Assembly: GCA_035556215.1 (NCBI GenBank)
Contig: DATMFI010000043.1
Span: forward strand, 13,122 to 77,121
Origin: Palsa-892 sp035556215
Lineage (GTDB): Bacteria > Pseudomonadota > Alphaproteobacteria > Rhizobiales > Xanthobacteraceae
Direction of reading: 5' to 3'
DNA length: 64,000 nt
Part shown: positions 1 through 8,090 of the stretch, piece after piece
Layout of the letters: each line of letters opens with the position of its first letter
How positions within the stretch are numbered: position 1 is the stretch's first letter
Position numbers and translations under genes: made by a program
Notes under the pieces: model-generated
What the model was told of the DNA's origin: nothing
Database searches by the model: none
Seen by the model: only the letters and a program-made list of their open reading frames with translations

Positions 1-147
1 AAGATAAAGAAGCGCCGGCGAGCCGATGCCGCCCGCGCCGACGACGAGAATACGCGCGGCTTTCAGCTTCTGCTGTCCGGGTCCGCCGACTTCCTTCAGG
101 ACAACGTGGCGAGCGTAGCGCTCGATCTCTTGCGCGGAAAGCGTCAT
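1..147 (-). CDS. MoeB/ThiF/HesA-family adenylyltransferase, 5' end only (49 codons)
   Basis: The gene runs off the left edge; only its N-terminus is present. The translation begins MTLSAQEIERYARHVVL and reaches the nucleotide-binding loop VVGAGGIGSP, the Rossmann glycine motif of E1-like enzymes that adenylate the C-terminal glycine of MoaD or ThiS (molybdopterin or thiazole synthesis). The RHVVLKEVGG-type segment before the loop is typical of MoeB/HesA proteins. The start lies 40 bp downstream of the gyrB stop on the same strand, so it may be read from the gyrB transcript. MoeB and ThiF cannot be separated on 49 residues. Confidence 0.8.
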   Translation of the reverse strand, partial: MTLSAQEIERYARHVVLKEVGGPGQQKLKAARILVVGAGGIGSPALLYL

Positions 148-187
148 GCGGAAATTATCGCCGATCTCGCGCGCCCTCGCAAAGGCA

Positions 188-2620
188 TCAGACGTCGAGA
201 TTGGCGACGGAAAGCGCGTTGTCCTGGATGAACTGGCGGCGCGGCTCGACGACATCGCCCATCAGCTTGGTGAACAGATCGTCGGCGTCATCGCCGCCCT
301 TCACCTGAAGAAGCGAGCGGGCGTTGACGTCGAGCGTCGTCTCCCAGAGCTGTTCGGGGTTCATCTCGCCGAGGCCTTTATAACGCTGCAGCGAGACACC
401 CTTGCGGCCGGTGCCGGTCACCGCCTCGAACAGGTCGATGGGGCCGAACACCGTCGTCTCTTCGCCCTTGCGGATCAGCTTGGCCTGGCGCGGATAAACC
501 TTTTGCAGGCCAGGCGCCATCGCATCCAGCTTGCGGGCGTCGGCAGACGACAAGAACGCCTGGTCGATCACATTCTCCTCCCGCACGCCGCGAACGGTGC
601 GCGAGAATCTGAAGCCGTTTTCGTCAGCTGTGCCTTCCCAGCCGCGCTCGGTTTCCTCGGCAATCGCGTCGAGGCGCTTGGCAACATAGGCCGCAGCCTC
701 CCGTGCTTTCTTGATGTCCGACAGGACATCAGCCGACATCGCGCCGGCGATCGCCGTCTGCTCGACGGCGGAACGGTTATACCGCGGATGAAGACCCTTA
801 AGGGTCGCTCGCGCCACGCGCGCTTCTTCGACGAGCGCCGCGAGATCGCGGCCGGCGCGCTGTTCGCCGCTCGCGAGCTTCAGAACGGCGTCTTCAAGGC
901 CGGCATGAACGAGATAATCCTCGAGCGCGCGTTCATCCTTGAGATACTGCTCCGACTTGCCGCGCGCGATTTTGTAAAGCGGCGGCTGTGCGATGTAGAT
1001 GTGACCGTGCTCGATCAGCGCCGGCATCTGCCGGTAGAAGAACGTCAAAAGCAGCGTGCGAATGTGCGAGCCGTCAACGTCGGCGTCCGTCATGATGATG
1101 ATCTTGTGATAGCGCAGCTTCTCGATATTGAAGTCGTCGCGGCCGACCCCGGTGCCGAGCGCCGTAATCAACGTGCCGACCTGCTCCGATGAGAGCATCT
1201 TGTCGAAGCGCGCACGCTCAACATTCAGGATTTTGCCGCGTAACGGCAGGACGGCCTGGAATGCACGATCGCGCGCCTGTTTTGCCGAACCGCCGGCGGA
1301 ATCGCCCTCGACGATGAAGAGTTCGGATTTCGCGGGATCCTTCTCCTGGCAATCGGCAAGCTTGCCGGGCAGCGAGGAGACATCCAGCGCCCCCTTGCGG
1401 CGTGTCAGCTCACGGGCCTTGCGTGCCGCTTCGCGCGCGGCGGCCGCTTCGACGACCTTGCCGACAAGACCCTTGGCTTCCGCCGGATGCTTCTCCAGCC
1501 ATTGCTGGAGCGCGTCACTGACGATCGTTTCGACGACGGGCCGCACTTCGGAGGAAACGAGCTTGTCCTTGGTTTGCGACGAGAATTTCGGATCGGGCAC
1601 CTTGATCGATAGTACCGCTGTCAAACCTTCGCGGCAGTCTTCGCCCGAAAGCTCAACCTTTTCCTTTTTGCTGAGGCCCGCGCTCTCTGCGTAGCGGATC
1701 ACTTCGCGGGTGAGCGCCGCGGCAAAACCCGTAAAATGCGTGCCGCGGTCGCGCTGCGGGATGTTATTGGTGAAGCAAAGAATATTCTCGTGATAGCTGT
1801 CGTTCCACGACAGCGCCGTCTCAACGACGACACGATCACGCTCGCCGCGGATCAAGATTGGCGCGGGAATGAGCGACTGTTTGTTGCGGTCGAGAAAGCG
1901 TACGAAGGCCTCGACGCCGCCCTCGTAAAGCATCTCCTCGACCTTCGGTACCGGCCCACGCAGGTCGGACAACATAATCTTCACGCCGGAATTCAAAAAG
2001 GCGAGCTCCCGCAGACGATGCTCGAGCGTCGCGTAGTCGAATTCGGTTTTGGTGAAGATCTCCTTGCTTGGAAGAAAATTGACCTTGGTTCCGCGCTTGC
2101 CTTCGGCTTTGCCCACGACCTTCAGCGGCGCGACGGATTCGCCATCTTCGAAGCGCATGAAATGTTCTTTGCCGTCGCGCCAGATCGTGAGATCGAGCTT
2201 CGTCGAGAGCGCGTTAACGACCGAAACGCCGACGCCGTGCAGACCGCCGGAAACCTTGTAGGAATCCTGATTGAATTTCCCGCCGGCATGCAGCTGCGTC
2301 ATGATGACTTCGGCGGCGGAGACGCCTTCTTCCTTGTGGATATCGACCGGAATGCCGCGACCGTCGTCGATCACCGTCACCGAGCCATCGGGATTAAGCT
2401 CGACCTGCACGTGCTTGGCATGACCTGCGAGCGCTTCGTCGATGGCGTTATCGACAACCTCGTAGACCATGTGATGCAGGCCCGAGCCATCGTCGGTATC
2501 GCCGATATACATGCCGGGCCGTTTGCGGACGGCTTCGAGGCCCTTGAGGACCTGAATCGACTCGGCATCGTATTCGCCGGGGTGAGTTTTCGGCGTCGTC
2601 GGTTTTGGAGCTTTCGCCAT
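188..2620 (-). CDS. gyrB: DNA gyrase subunit B
   Basis: ATPase subunit of DNA gyrase, which with GyrA introduces negative supercoils. The 810-aa product has the family's usual length. A GHKL ATPase domain comes first (DNAIDEA near residue 58, then DDGRGIP and the GGLHGVG lid glycines), followed by the transducer domain, the TOPRIM metal site (EGDSAGGS and later DADVDGSH), and the C-terminal QRYKGLGEMN motif that contacts GyrA. ParE is less likely because of the neighbours (recF, dnaN, dnaA) and the typical GyrB tail. The ATG is preceded by an inverted repeat that covers the likely ribosome-binding region (separate entry), suggesting control at the leader. Confidence 0.97.
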   Translation of the reverse strand: MAKAPKPTTPKTHPGEYDAESIQVLKGLEAVRKRPGMYIGDTDDGSGLHHMVYEVVDNAIDEALAGHAKHVQVELNPDGSVTVIDDGRGIPVDIHKEEGVSAAEVIMTQLHAGGKFNQDSYKVSGGLHGVGVSVVNALSTKLDLTIWRDGKEHFMRFEDGESVAPLKVVGKAEGKRGTKVNFLPSKEIFTKTEFDYATLEHRLRELAFLNSGVKIMLSDLRGPVPKVEEMLYEGGVEAFVRFLDRNKQSLIPAPILIRGERDRVVVETALSWNDSYHENILCFTNNIPQRDRGTHFTGFAAALTREVIRYAESAGLSKKEKVELSGEDCREGLTAVLSIKVPDPKFSSQTKDKLVSSEVRPVVETIVSDALQQWLEKHPAEAKGLVGKVVEAAAAREAARKARELTRRKGALDVSSLPGKLADCQEKDPAKSELFIVEGDSAGGSAKQARDRAFQAVLPLRGKILNVERARFDKMLSSEQVGTLITALGTGVGRDDFNIEKLRYHKIIIMTDADVDGSHIRTLLLTFFYRQMPALIEHGHIYIAQPPLYKIARGKSEQYLKDERALEDYLVHAGLEDAVLKLASGEQRAGRDLAALVEEARVARATLKGLHPRYNRSAVEQTAIAGAMSADVLSDIKKAREAAAYVAKRLDAIAEETERGWEGTADENGFRFSRTVRGVREENVIDQAFLSSADARKLDAMAPGLQKVYPRQAKLIRKGEETTVFGPIDLFEAVTGTGRKGVSLQRYKGLGEMNPEQLWETTLDVNARSLLQVKGGDDADDLFTKLMGDVVEPRRQFIQDNALSVANLDV

Positions 2621-2680
2621 AGGGAAAAACGGCCTCGAATCATCGGAAAATCTTGCGGGAAATATAGGCCGTTTTTACCC
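2621..2680 (-). promoter_or_regulatory. Attenuator-like inverted repeat in the gyrB leader
   Basis: An 11-bp perfect inverted repeat (AAAAACGGCCT at 2625-2635, AGGCCGTTTTT at 2666-2676) encloses a 30-nt loop. On the minus strand, the direction of recF to gyrB, it reads as a GC-containing stem followed at once by five T residues and then, after four more bases, by the gyrB ATG. This is the layout of an intrinsic terminator or attenuator. The GAGG that could act as Shine-Dalgarno lies in the downstream arm and would be paired. A regulatory function is inferred. Confidence 0.5.
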
Positions 2681-2803
2681 GAAAAGAATGGTGTGGCGGG
2701 AAGATTCGTTCCTTCTTACCCATTGATATTAAATGATAATTCGGCGGTTTTTTATGCCCTTGATGGCCTTGAGGCGGAACCCGGAAAGACGCCTCTTTTC
2801 CGC

Positions 2804-3997
2804 TCACGGGCGGTTCATCGGCTGCACTTTCCCCGGCACGACACGGAAGCGCTCTGCTGATTGGCCAAGTGCCTCAAACGACGGCTCGTCCACTCCGGTC
2901 ATAAAAACCTGAGCACCGAAACGCGCGAGAAGATCGAACAACGCGTCGCGGCGTGCGGCATCCAGAAATGCGGCCACATCATCGAGCAACATAACAGGCG
3001 CATGGCCATGCATCGCGGCCACAAGCCGCGCGTGGGACACGACAACGCCCACGAGGAGCGCCTTGCGCTCGCCTGTCGAGGCTCGCGCGGCGGGAATGCT
3101 CTTGTCGCGATGGGTCAATACGAGATCGCTGCGATGCGGCCCTTCAAGGGTGCGGCCGGCAGCGCGATCGCGTTCACGATTCTCGCGCAAGACAGCGCGA
3201 TATTTATCCTCGAGTTCGATCGCCGGTGTCTCTCGCACCGCTTTTTCCATCCAGCCATCGAGGAAAAGACCGGCTGCGGGGAATAGTGAACCCGGATCAC
3301 GGGCTGCGTCGATTTCTACGCGCAGCCGTTCAACGCATTCGGCGCGCGCAGCGACAACCGCCACCGCAAGCTCGGCAACTTCATGTTCGACCGCGTCAAG
3401 ATAACGCGCATCGCTTACCCCTTCTTCAAGCAATCGGTTGCGCGAGCGCAAGGCCCGCTCAAAGGCGGAAACACGCGCGCTATGTCTCGTGTCGATCGCG
3501 AGCACCAGGCGATCCAGAAACCGCCGCCGTTCTCCGGCCGGGCCCAGAAAAATGCCATCCATCTCCGGCACGAGCCAGACGACCCGCAGATGATCGGCGA
3601 ATTGTGTAGATGAGGCGACGTTCTCTTGTGCAATACGCGAGCGGCGTGATGGCGTTTCGTCCGCGAGCGGCGCTTCTATGCCAGTGCCGAGTTGAATTTC
3701 GCCATCGGCGCCGTCGATAGTTGCAGCAACCGCCCAGGAGCCATCTCCATCGCTCGATGCGACGTCTTCAAGCGTCGCACGGCGCAGGCCCCGGCCCGGC
3801 GCAAGAAACGAGATCGCTTCGAGAATATTGGTTTTGCCGGCGCCGTTATCGCCCAGAAAAACGATGGGGCCGTCTTGGAAGCGAAGGTCGGCGCTCCGAT
3901 AGGAGCGGAAATTCGTGAGGCGCAGGCGGCGAATGCGGGCGGCCGGGCGGAGTCCGGGCTCAGGAGCGGATGACGATTGCTTGCGACGCGCGTTCAC
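2804..3997 (-). CDS. recF: DNA replication and repair protein RecF
   Basis: SMC-like ATPase that helps load RecA at single-strand gaps together with RecO and RecR. The 397-aa product has the Walker A loop GDNGAGKTN at about residues 49-57, an ABC-type signature ASTGERKALL, and Walker B MLLDDVAAFLD. After a short basic N-terminal tail the fold opens with RLRLTNFRSY, characteristic of RecF. The start is GTG and overlaps the dnaN stop by 4 bp (GTGA), so translation is probably coupled to dnaN. A 183-bp gap carrying the attenuator-like repeat separates it from gyrB. Confidence 0.95.
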   Translation of the reverse strand: MNARRKQSSSAPEPGLRPAARIRRLRLTNFRSYRSADLRFQDGPIVFLGDNGAGKTNILEAISFLAPGRGLRRATLEDVASSDGDGSWAVAATIDGADGEIQLGTGIEAPLADETPSRRSRIAQENVASSTQFADHLRVVWLVPEMDGIFLGPAGERRRFLDRLVLAIDTRHSARVSAFERALRSRNRLLEEGVSDARYLDAVEHEVAELAVAVVAARAECVERLRVEIDAARDPGSLFPAAGLFLDGWMEKAVRETPAIELEDKYRAVLRENRERDRAAGRTLEGPHRSDLVLTHRDKSIPAARASTGERKALLVGVVVSHARLVAAMHGHAPVMLLDDVAAFLDAARRDALFDLLARFGAQVFMTGVDEPSFEALGQSAERFRVVPGKVQPMNRP

Positions 3998-5109
3998 ACC
4001 CGCATCGGCATCAGAACGTAAAGCGCGCCGCCCGCATCCTGATCGCGCAGCAGCGTCGGCGAGCCGGGATCGGCAAGTTTCAGTTCCGCCTTCTCGCCTT
4101 CGATCTGTGCGGCAATGTCCAAAAGATACCGGCTGTTGAACCCGATATCGAGGGGATCGCTCGAATACTCGACCTCGAGCTCTTCGGTGGCGCTTCCCGA
4201 ATCCGGATTGGTGACCGAGAGCGTCAGCTTGCCGGCAGCAAGCGACAGCTTCACCGCGCGGCCGCGCTCCGACGAAACGGTCGAAACACGATCGACAGCC
4301 GCAGCGAAATCGGCCTTTTCGACGATAAGCGTCTTGTCGTTGCCCGCCGGAATGACGCGGCCGTAATCGGGAAAGGTTCCGTCAATCAGTTTCGAGGTTA
4401 GGGTCACCCGGCCGAACGAAAAACGGATTTTGGCGGGCGAGAGTTCGATCTCGACTTCCTCGCCGCTGTCTTCCACGAGCTTCTGGATTTCGGCGACGGT
4501 CTTGCGCGGAACAATGACGCCGGGAATGCCGTTGGCGCCCTTGGGCAAGGCGATCTCGACTTGCGCCAAGCGATGCCCATCGGTCGCAACCGCACGCAAC
4601 TTGGCCGGTTTTTCGTCAACGGCATGAAGATAGATGCCGTTCAGGTAATAGCGCGTTTCTTCGGTCGAAATCGCGAACTGTGTCTTGTCGACGAGCCGCT
4701 TGAGATCGGGCGTTGCAATCGCAAATTTGTGGGATAGCTCGCCTGCCGCAAGATCGGGAAAATCCGCTTCCGGCAGCGTCTGCAGCGTAAAGCGCGAACG
4801 CCCAGCTTTCACCGCCATGGAGCCGCGATCGCCACTCGCTGTGAGCTCGACCTGCGAGCCCTCGGGCAGCTTGCGAACAATATCGTAAATCATGTGGGCG
4901 GGCACAGTGGTGGCACCGGGCGTTTTCACTTCCGCCGGTACCGTTTCGATGACCTCCAGATCGAGGTCGGTTGCCTTCAGCTCGAGACCGCTCTTCCCGG
5001 CCTTGATCAGGACGTTCGCCAGAATGGGAATAGTATTTCGCCGTTCGACCACGCGGTGAACATGGGAGAGCGATTTCAAGAGTTCGGCGCGCTCGACGGT
5101 AACCTTCAT
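3994..5109 (-). CDS. dnaN: DNA polymerase III beta subunit (sliding clamp)
   Basis: Processivity clamp of the replicase; a dimer encircles DNA and recruits polymerase, MutS, ligase and Hda-type factors. The 371-aa length is standard for three clamp domains. Recognisable segments are FPDLAAGE, the TDGHRLA loop in domain 2, SMIDGTFPDYGRVIP-like domain 2/3 sequence (here SKLIDGTFPDYGR), and the C-terminal LMPMRV that closes the peptide-binding cleft. It sits between dnaA (162 bp upstream) and recF (4-bp overlap downstream), the common origin-proximal order. Confidence 0.97.
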   Translation of the reverse strand: MKVTVERAELLKSLSHVHRVVERRNTIPILANVLIKAGKSGLELKATDLDLEVIETVPAEVKTPGATTVPAHMIYDIVRKLPEGSQVELTASGDRGSMAVKAGRSRFTLQTLPEADFPDLAAGELSHKFAIATPDLKRLVDKTQFAISTEETRYYLNGIYLHAVDEKPAKLRAVATDGHRLAQVEIALPKGANGIPGVIVPRKTVAEIQKLVEDSGEEVEIELSPAKIRFSFGRVTLTSKLIDGTFPDYGRVIPAGNDKTLIVEKADFAAAVDRVSTVSSERGRAVKLSLAAGKLTLSVTNPDSGSATEELEVEYSSDPLDIGFNSRYLLDIAAQIEGEKAELKLADPGSPTLLRDQDAGGALYVLMPMRV

Positions 5110-5146
5110 AGGCTCGCGATCCGGATGACGGGGTTCCCCAAGGCTA

Positions 5147-5168
5147 CGTGAGGCGATCTCGCCTCACG
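5147..5168. repeat. 10-bp perfect inverted repeat between dnaA and dnaN
   Basis: CGTGAGGCGA and TCGCCTCACG face each other across a 2-base spacer (a 9- or 8-bp stem with a 4-base loop in RNA). It lies in the 162-bp gap after the dnaA stop and before the dnaN start. No T-run follows on the minus strand, so it is not a classic intrinsic terminator. It could be a transcript-stabilising hairpin, a Rho-associated pause, or a protein-binding dyad controlling dnaN. Confidence 0.5.
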
Positions 5169-5271
5169 GGCGGAAAATTTTGGCGGTTTGGCGTGGCGAA
5201 CGCAAGGGGCGCGGGCAGAAACCCACGCCTCTTCCGTGCAGGCCTAGGCCCAATTCGCCTGTTTCGCCGTC

Positions 5272-6723
5272 TCAGGCCTCCAGCAACAGCCTTTTGAGGA
5301 CTTCGACCTCTTCGGCAAGCACCTTGTCGCTCGCCACATTGGCGTCGATCTTGCGGACGGCGTGCAGCACTGTCGTGTGGTCCCGCCCGCCGAAACGCCG
5401 GCCGATCTCAGGCAGCGAGCGCAGCGTTAGGGTCTTGGCAAGGTACATTGCGATCTGACGGGGGCGGACGACGTTCGCCGTCCGGCGCGAAGACAGCAGA
5501 TCGGAGCGCGTTACACTATAGTGCTTGGCGACGATCCGCAGAATGTCTTCGACACGGATCCGACGCGGATCCGAGGGACGGACAAGGTCGCGGATCACTT
5601 CGTCGGCAAGCTCGACCGTCACCGCGCGGCCGCTCAACTGATTATGGGCGAGAAGCCGCGTCACGGCGCCGTCGAGATCGCGGCCATTCTGCGTCACCTG
5701 ATGGGCGACGTGATTGACCACCGATTGCGGCACGTCGAAATCGGGATGCTCGGCCTTCGCGGCGGCGATCCGGGCTTCGAGAATGCTGAGACGCAGCGCT
5801 TCTTCGAGCGGCGCGATCTCGACCACAAGGCCACCAGCCAGACGCGAGCGAACGCGCTCCTCGAGCGTCTCAAGTTCAGGCGGCGCACGATCGGCGGCGA
5901 CAACGACCTGACGGCCGGCGTCGATTAGCGCGTTGAGCGTATGGCAGAACTCCTGCTGCACCGTCTTGCCCTGCAGAAATTGCAGATCGTCGATGATGAG
6001 CACGTCGATGCCGCGCAACGCTTCCTTGAAAGCGATCGCCGACTGGTTCTTGAGGGCCGCGACGAAGCCGTACATAAACTTTTCCGCGGTGAGATAGCTC
6101 ACACGGCGACCGCTGGTTTCGCCGGCCCAGGCAATGGCCTGCAGAAGATGCGTTTTGCCGAGACCAACCGACGCGTAAATGTAGAGAGGGTTGAAACGTG
6201 CGACGGTACCGGCCTCGGCATCGACGACCTGGCGCGCAGCGGCATGTGCCAGCGCATTCGAGCGGCCAACCAGAAAGCTCGAGAAGGTGAGCCGGGGATC
6301 GAGCGGCGAAGAGCCGTTCTTATCGCGCGCCGACAGCGGGCCACTCGCAGGAATAGAAAAACGCTGCATGCCATTCGGGCGAACAGCAAAGCCGGGTTTT
6401 ACGGGCGCGTTCATGGCGCTGCTCGCGGCGACCGGGCGCACGACCGACGACGAGCGAACGACAAGATCGATTTTCTTGATCGCCGGCATTTCGCTGCGCC
6501 ATAAAGTCAGTAGCCGCTCGGCATAGTGCGACTGAATCCAGTTGCGAAGAAAACGTGTCGGAACCGAGAGCCGCACGGCTTCGCCGCTGCAGTCTTCGAT
6601 TTCCATGCGAGCAAACCAGCTCGAATAAACATCTTCGCCAACCTCCGCGCGGAGGCGGCGGCGAACGCGATCCCAGTGAACAGCGTCGGCGTTCTCGGAA
6701 ACTTCTTGCTTTTGGGGCGCCAT
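5272..6723 (-). CDS. dnaA: Chromosomal replication initiator protein DnaA
   Basis: AAA+ initiator that binds DnaA boxes and melts the origin. The 483-aa product has domain I (residues 1-80), a short linker, the AAA+ domain with Walker A ASVGLGKT at 184-191 and Walker B LIIDDLQFL, and the helix-turn-helix domain IV with the family signature GRDHTTVLHAV near the C-terminus. The first Walker A residue is Ala instead of the usual Gly. The ATG is preceded by GGAG at a good distance. A GANTC site (6729-6733) overlaps this ribosome-binding region. The gene is first in dnaA-dnaN-recF-gyrB and faces away from the 1-kb gene-free region. Confidence 0.96.
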   Translation of the reverse strand: MAPQKQEVSENADAVHWDRVRRRLRAEVGEDVYSSWFARMEIEDCSGEAVRLSVPTRFLRNWIQSHYAERLLTLWRSEMPAIKKIDLVVRSSSVVRPVAASSAMNAPVKPGFAVRPNGMQRFSIPASGPLSARDKNGSSPLDPRLTFSSFLVGRSNALAHAAARQVVDAEAGTVARFNPLYIYASVGLGKTHLLQAIAWAGETSGRRVSYLTAEKFMYGFVAALKNQSAIAFKEALRGIDVLIIDDLQFLQGKTVQQEFCHTLNALIDAGRQVVVAADRAPPELETLEERVRSRLAGGLVVEIAPLEEALRLSILEARIAAAKAEHPDFDVPQSVVNHVAHQVTQNGRDLDGAVTRLLAHNQLSGRAVTVELADEVIRDLVRPSDPRRIRVEDILRIVAKHYSVTRSDLLSSRRTANVVRPRQIAMYLAKTLTLRSLPEIGRRFGGRDHTTVLHAVRKIDANVASDKVLAEEVEVLKRLLLEA

Positions 6724-7620
6724 CTAGAGACTCCAATGCCTTTGTCAGGCGCGAGACCTCAACGAGAGGATCATACGGTCTCAAACTTCTTCGGTAAGGG
6801 TGAAACGCAAACCAACCGGTGCGTTAAAAGTCATAGCCTTAAAGCGGCGGGCCCTCGGCCGCGGCGGCCTTATAACTGGGAAAGCCCTGTGCGTGGCTTT
6901 TCACCTCACTGCGGAAATCTGGTTCTGTATCGACACTCTTACTCGTCTGCCGATTTCGCATCTCAACAAGCATGGCCATCCCCTCGCTGCGGTTGAACCC
7001 GCAGTCGCTTCAAAATTTCCGTTTTCGATTGATCCTTAATTCGACGCCGTACTCGAACTACACTTTACTTACTTGCAACCATACTCAACGGCGTCCGGTC
7101 ATAATAACTGTTACGCAATGAACCGGTGATCCAACAAGACAACTTCATCATGCCGATCAGCTTCCCGATTTGGTTCGAATTCCGTAGTCATCTGAACAGC
7201 AGAAGAGGGAAATCTCTCTTCGATGAAAAGACGATACATAGCGTGGTATGGAGGCGCAACGATTCATTTTTGCGAAAGCTTCACGAGGCGCCTCTGCATG
7301 CCGATTCCAGGCATTCGTTCCGCGGCGCGTGCGATTTGTGACAACAAGAAGCCTTGATTCACTTGACGATTTTGCCACGTGTCTCGCGTTGAACAGGCGC
7401 AAAATTTTTTTGATTTTTTTCGGCGCGCGCCGTCCGCGCGCGGCGGATTCCGAAAAATTACAAGTCCATGACACGCTTTAGGACGCAAGGTTTTGCACTG
7501 TCTCTATTTTTTTTGTGAAGCGCGAACGGATAGCAGGCGCGTCATTTCGCGCATAACCGATCTCGCGACTCCGAAAATTATTTCGGGAGCGTTTCGCCGT
7601 TGCGTGCAAGCCACACGTCA
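6724..7620. other. Gene-free region upstream of dnaA; candidate origin/dnaA control region
   Basis: About 900 bp without a convincing gene lie between dnaA and the rpsT terminator. The stretch is less GC-rich than its surroundings and holds A/T runs at about 7400-7420 and 7507-7515. I find only one near-consensus DnaA box (TTTTGCACT, 7491-7499; one mismatch to TTWTNCACA). There are five GANTC sites, the CcrM methylation sequence, in 311 bp (7261, 7303, 7356, 7446, 7567). Short reading frames here lack coding character. A promoter region for dnaA is certain by position; replication-origin function is only a possibility, since origins in this order can also lie elsewhere. Confidence 0.4.
7491..7499 (+). 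promoter_or_regulatory. Near-consensus DnaA box
   Basis: TTTTGCACT matches TTWTNCACA at eight of nine positions. It is the best DnaA-box candidate I can find by eye in the dnaA-rpsT gap, and lies next to an A/T-rich run (CTATTTTTTTTGTG, from 7504). A single imperfect box is weak evidence for an origin but would suit dnaA autoregulation. Confidence 0.35.
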
Positions 7621-7660
7621 AGTTAAATAAAAAAACGGCGGCCTAGAGGCCGCCGTCGAA
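7621..7660 (-). terminator. Intrinsic terminator of rpsT
   Basis: On the minus strand a 9-bp perfect stem (ACGGCGGCC at 7635-7643 paired with GGCCGCCGT at 7648-7656, four-base loop) is followed by seven T residues and further A/T sequence. It sits about 50 bp after the rpsT stop. This is a textbook Rho-independent terminator, and it separates rpsT transcription from the dnaA regulatory region. Confidence 0.9.
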
Positions 7661-7706
7661 ACGCGTATGAGAATGTCTGGCGTGCTGACTTAACGCGCCG
7701 ATCGGC

Positions 7707-7973
7707 TCAGGCTTTAAGCTTGCGAACGCGCGCGTTGAGCCGCGACACCTTCCGGGCAGCGGTATTACGATGAAGAACGCCGCTTTGCGCTGCACGCATG
7801 ATCTGCGGCTCCGCCTTCGCAAGCGCGGCACGCGCCTTCTTGCCATCACCTGCGCTGATCGCATCTTCAACCGCGCGAATGGAAGTCGCAAAACGCGAGC
7901 GGCGCTGTTTGTTGATCGCCGTCTTGCGAGCGATCTTGCGCGTCGCTTTCTTGGCAGAGGTCGTATTGGGCAT
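7707..7973 (-). CDS. rpsT: 30S ribosomal protein S20
   Basis: Small basic 16S rRNA-binding protein of the 30S subunit. The 88-aa product begins MPNTTSAKKATRK and shows the S20 pattern of alternating Lys/Arg and Ala helices (NKQRRSRFATSIR, then KGV-like SGVLHRNTAARKVSRLNARV). Length is typical. It is a single-gene unit with its own promoter (8044-8072) and terminator (7621-7660). Its place beside dnaA is conserved in many Alphaproteobacteria. Confidence 0.96.
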   Translation of the reverse strand: MPNTTSAKKATRKIARKTAINKQRRSRFATSIRAVEDAISAGDGKKARAALAKAEPQIMRAAQSGVLHRNTAARKVSRLNARVRKLKA

Positions 7974-8043
7974 GCTTGAGCGTCCAGTTCGATCCGATTT
8001 TGGAATGCCGCGAAAGCGCCCTCAGGCATCGCGACGCGGGCGG

Positions 8044-8072
8044 ACCATAGTGGGGCCACCCGCCAGCGTCAA
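8044..8072 (-). promoter_or_regulatory. Sigma-70 type promoter of rpsT
   Basis: Read on the minus strand: -35 TTGACG (8072-8067), 17-bp spacer, -10 TATGGT (8049-8044). This predicts a start near 8037 and an untranslated leader of about 60 nt before the rpsT ATG. The -35 differs from consensus by one base. The assignment rests on motif and position alone. Confidence 0.55.
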
Positions 8073-8090
8073 CGGTATATTATATAGTGT

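Noticed and set aside
146..1192. Long open frame on the plus strand opposite gyrB
   Set aside because: It is an antisense shadow of gyrB in GC-rich DNA; no SD, no recognisable domain, and gyrB is certain on the other strand.
6830..6850. TTAA...TTAA pair as a CtrA site upstream of dnaA
   Set aside because: The half-sites are 11 bp apart instead of the 7 bp of the CtrA consensus.
7126..7341. 71-codon open frame in the dnaA-rpsT gap
   Set aside because: No SD, no codon bias or homology-like features, and it lies in regulatory sequence.
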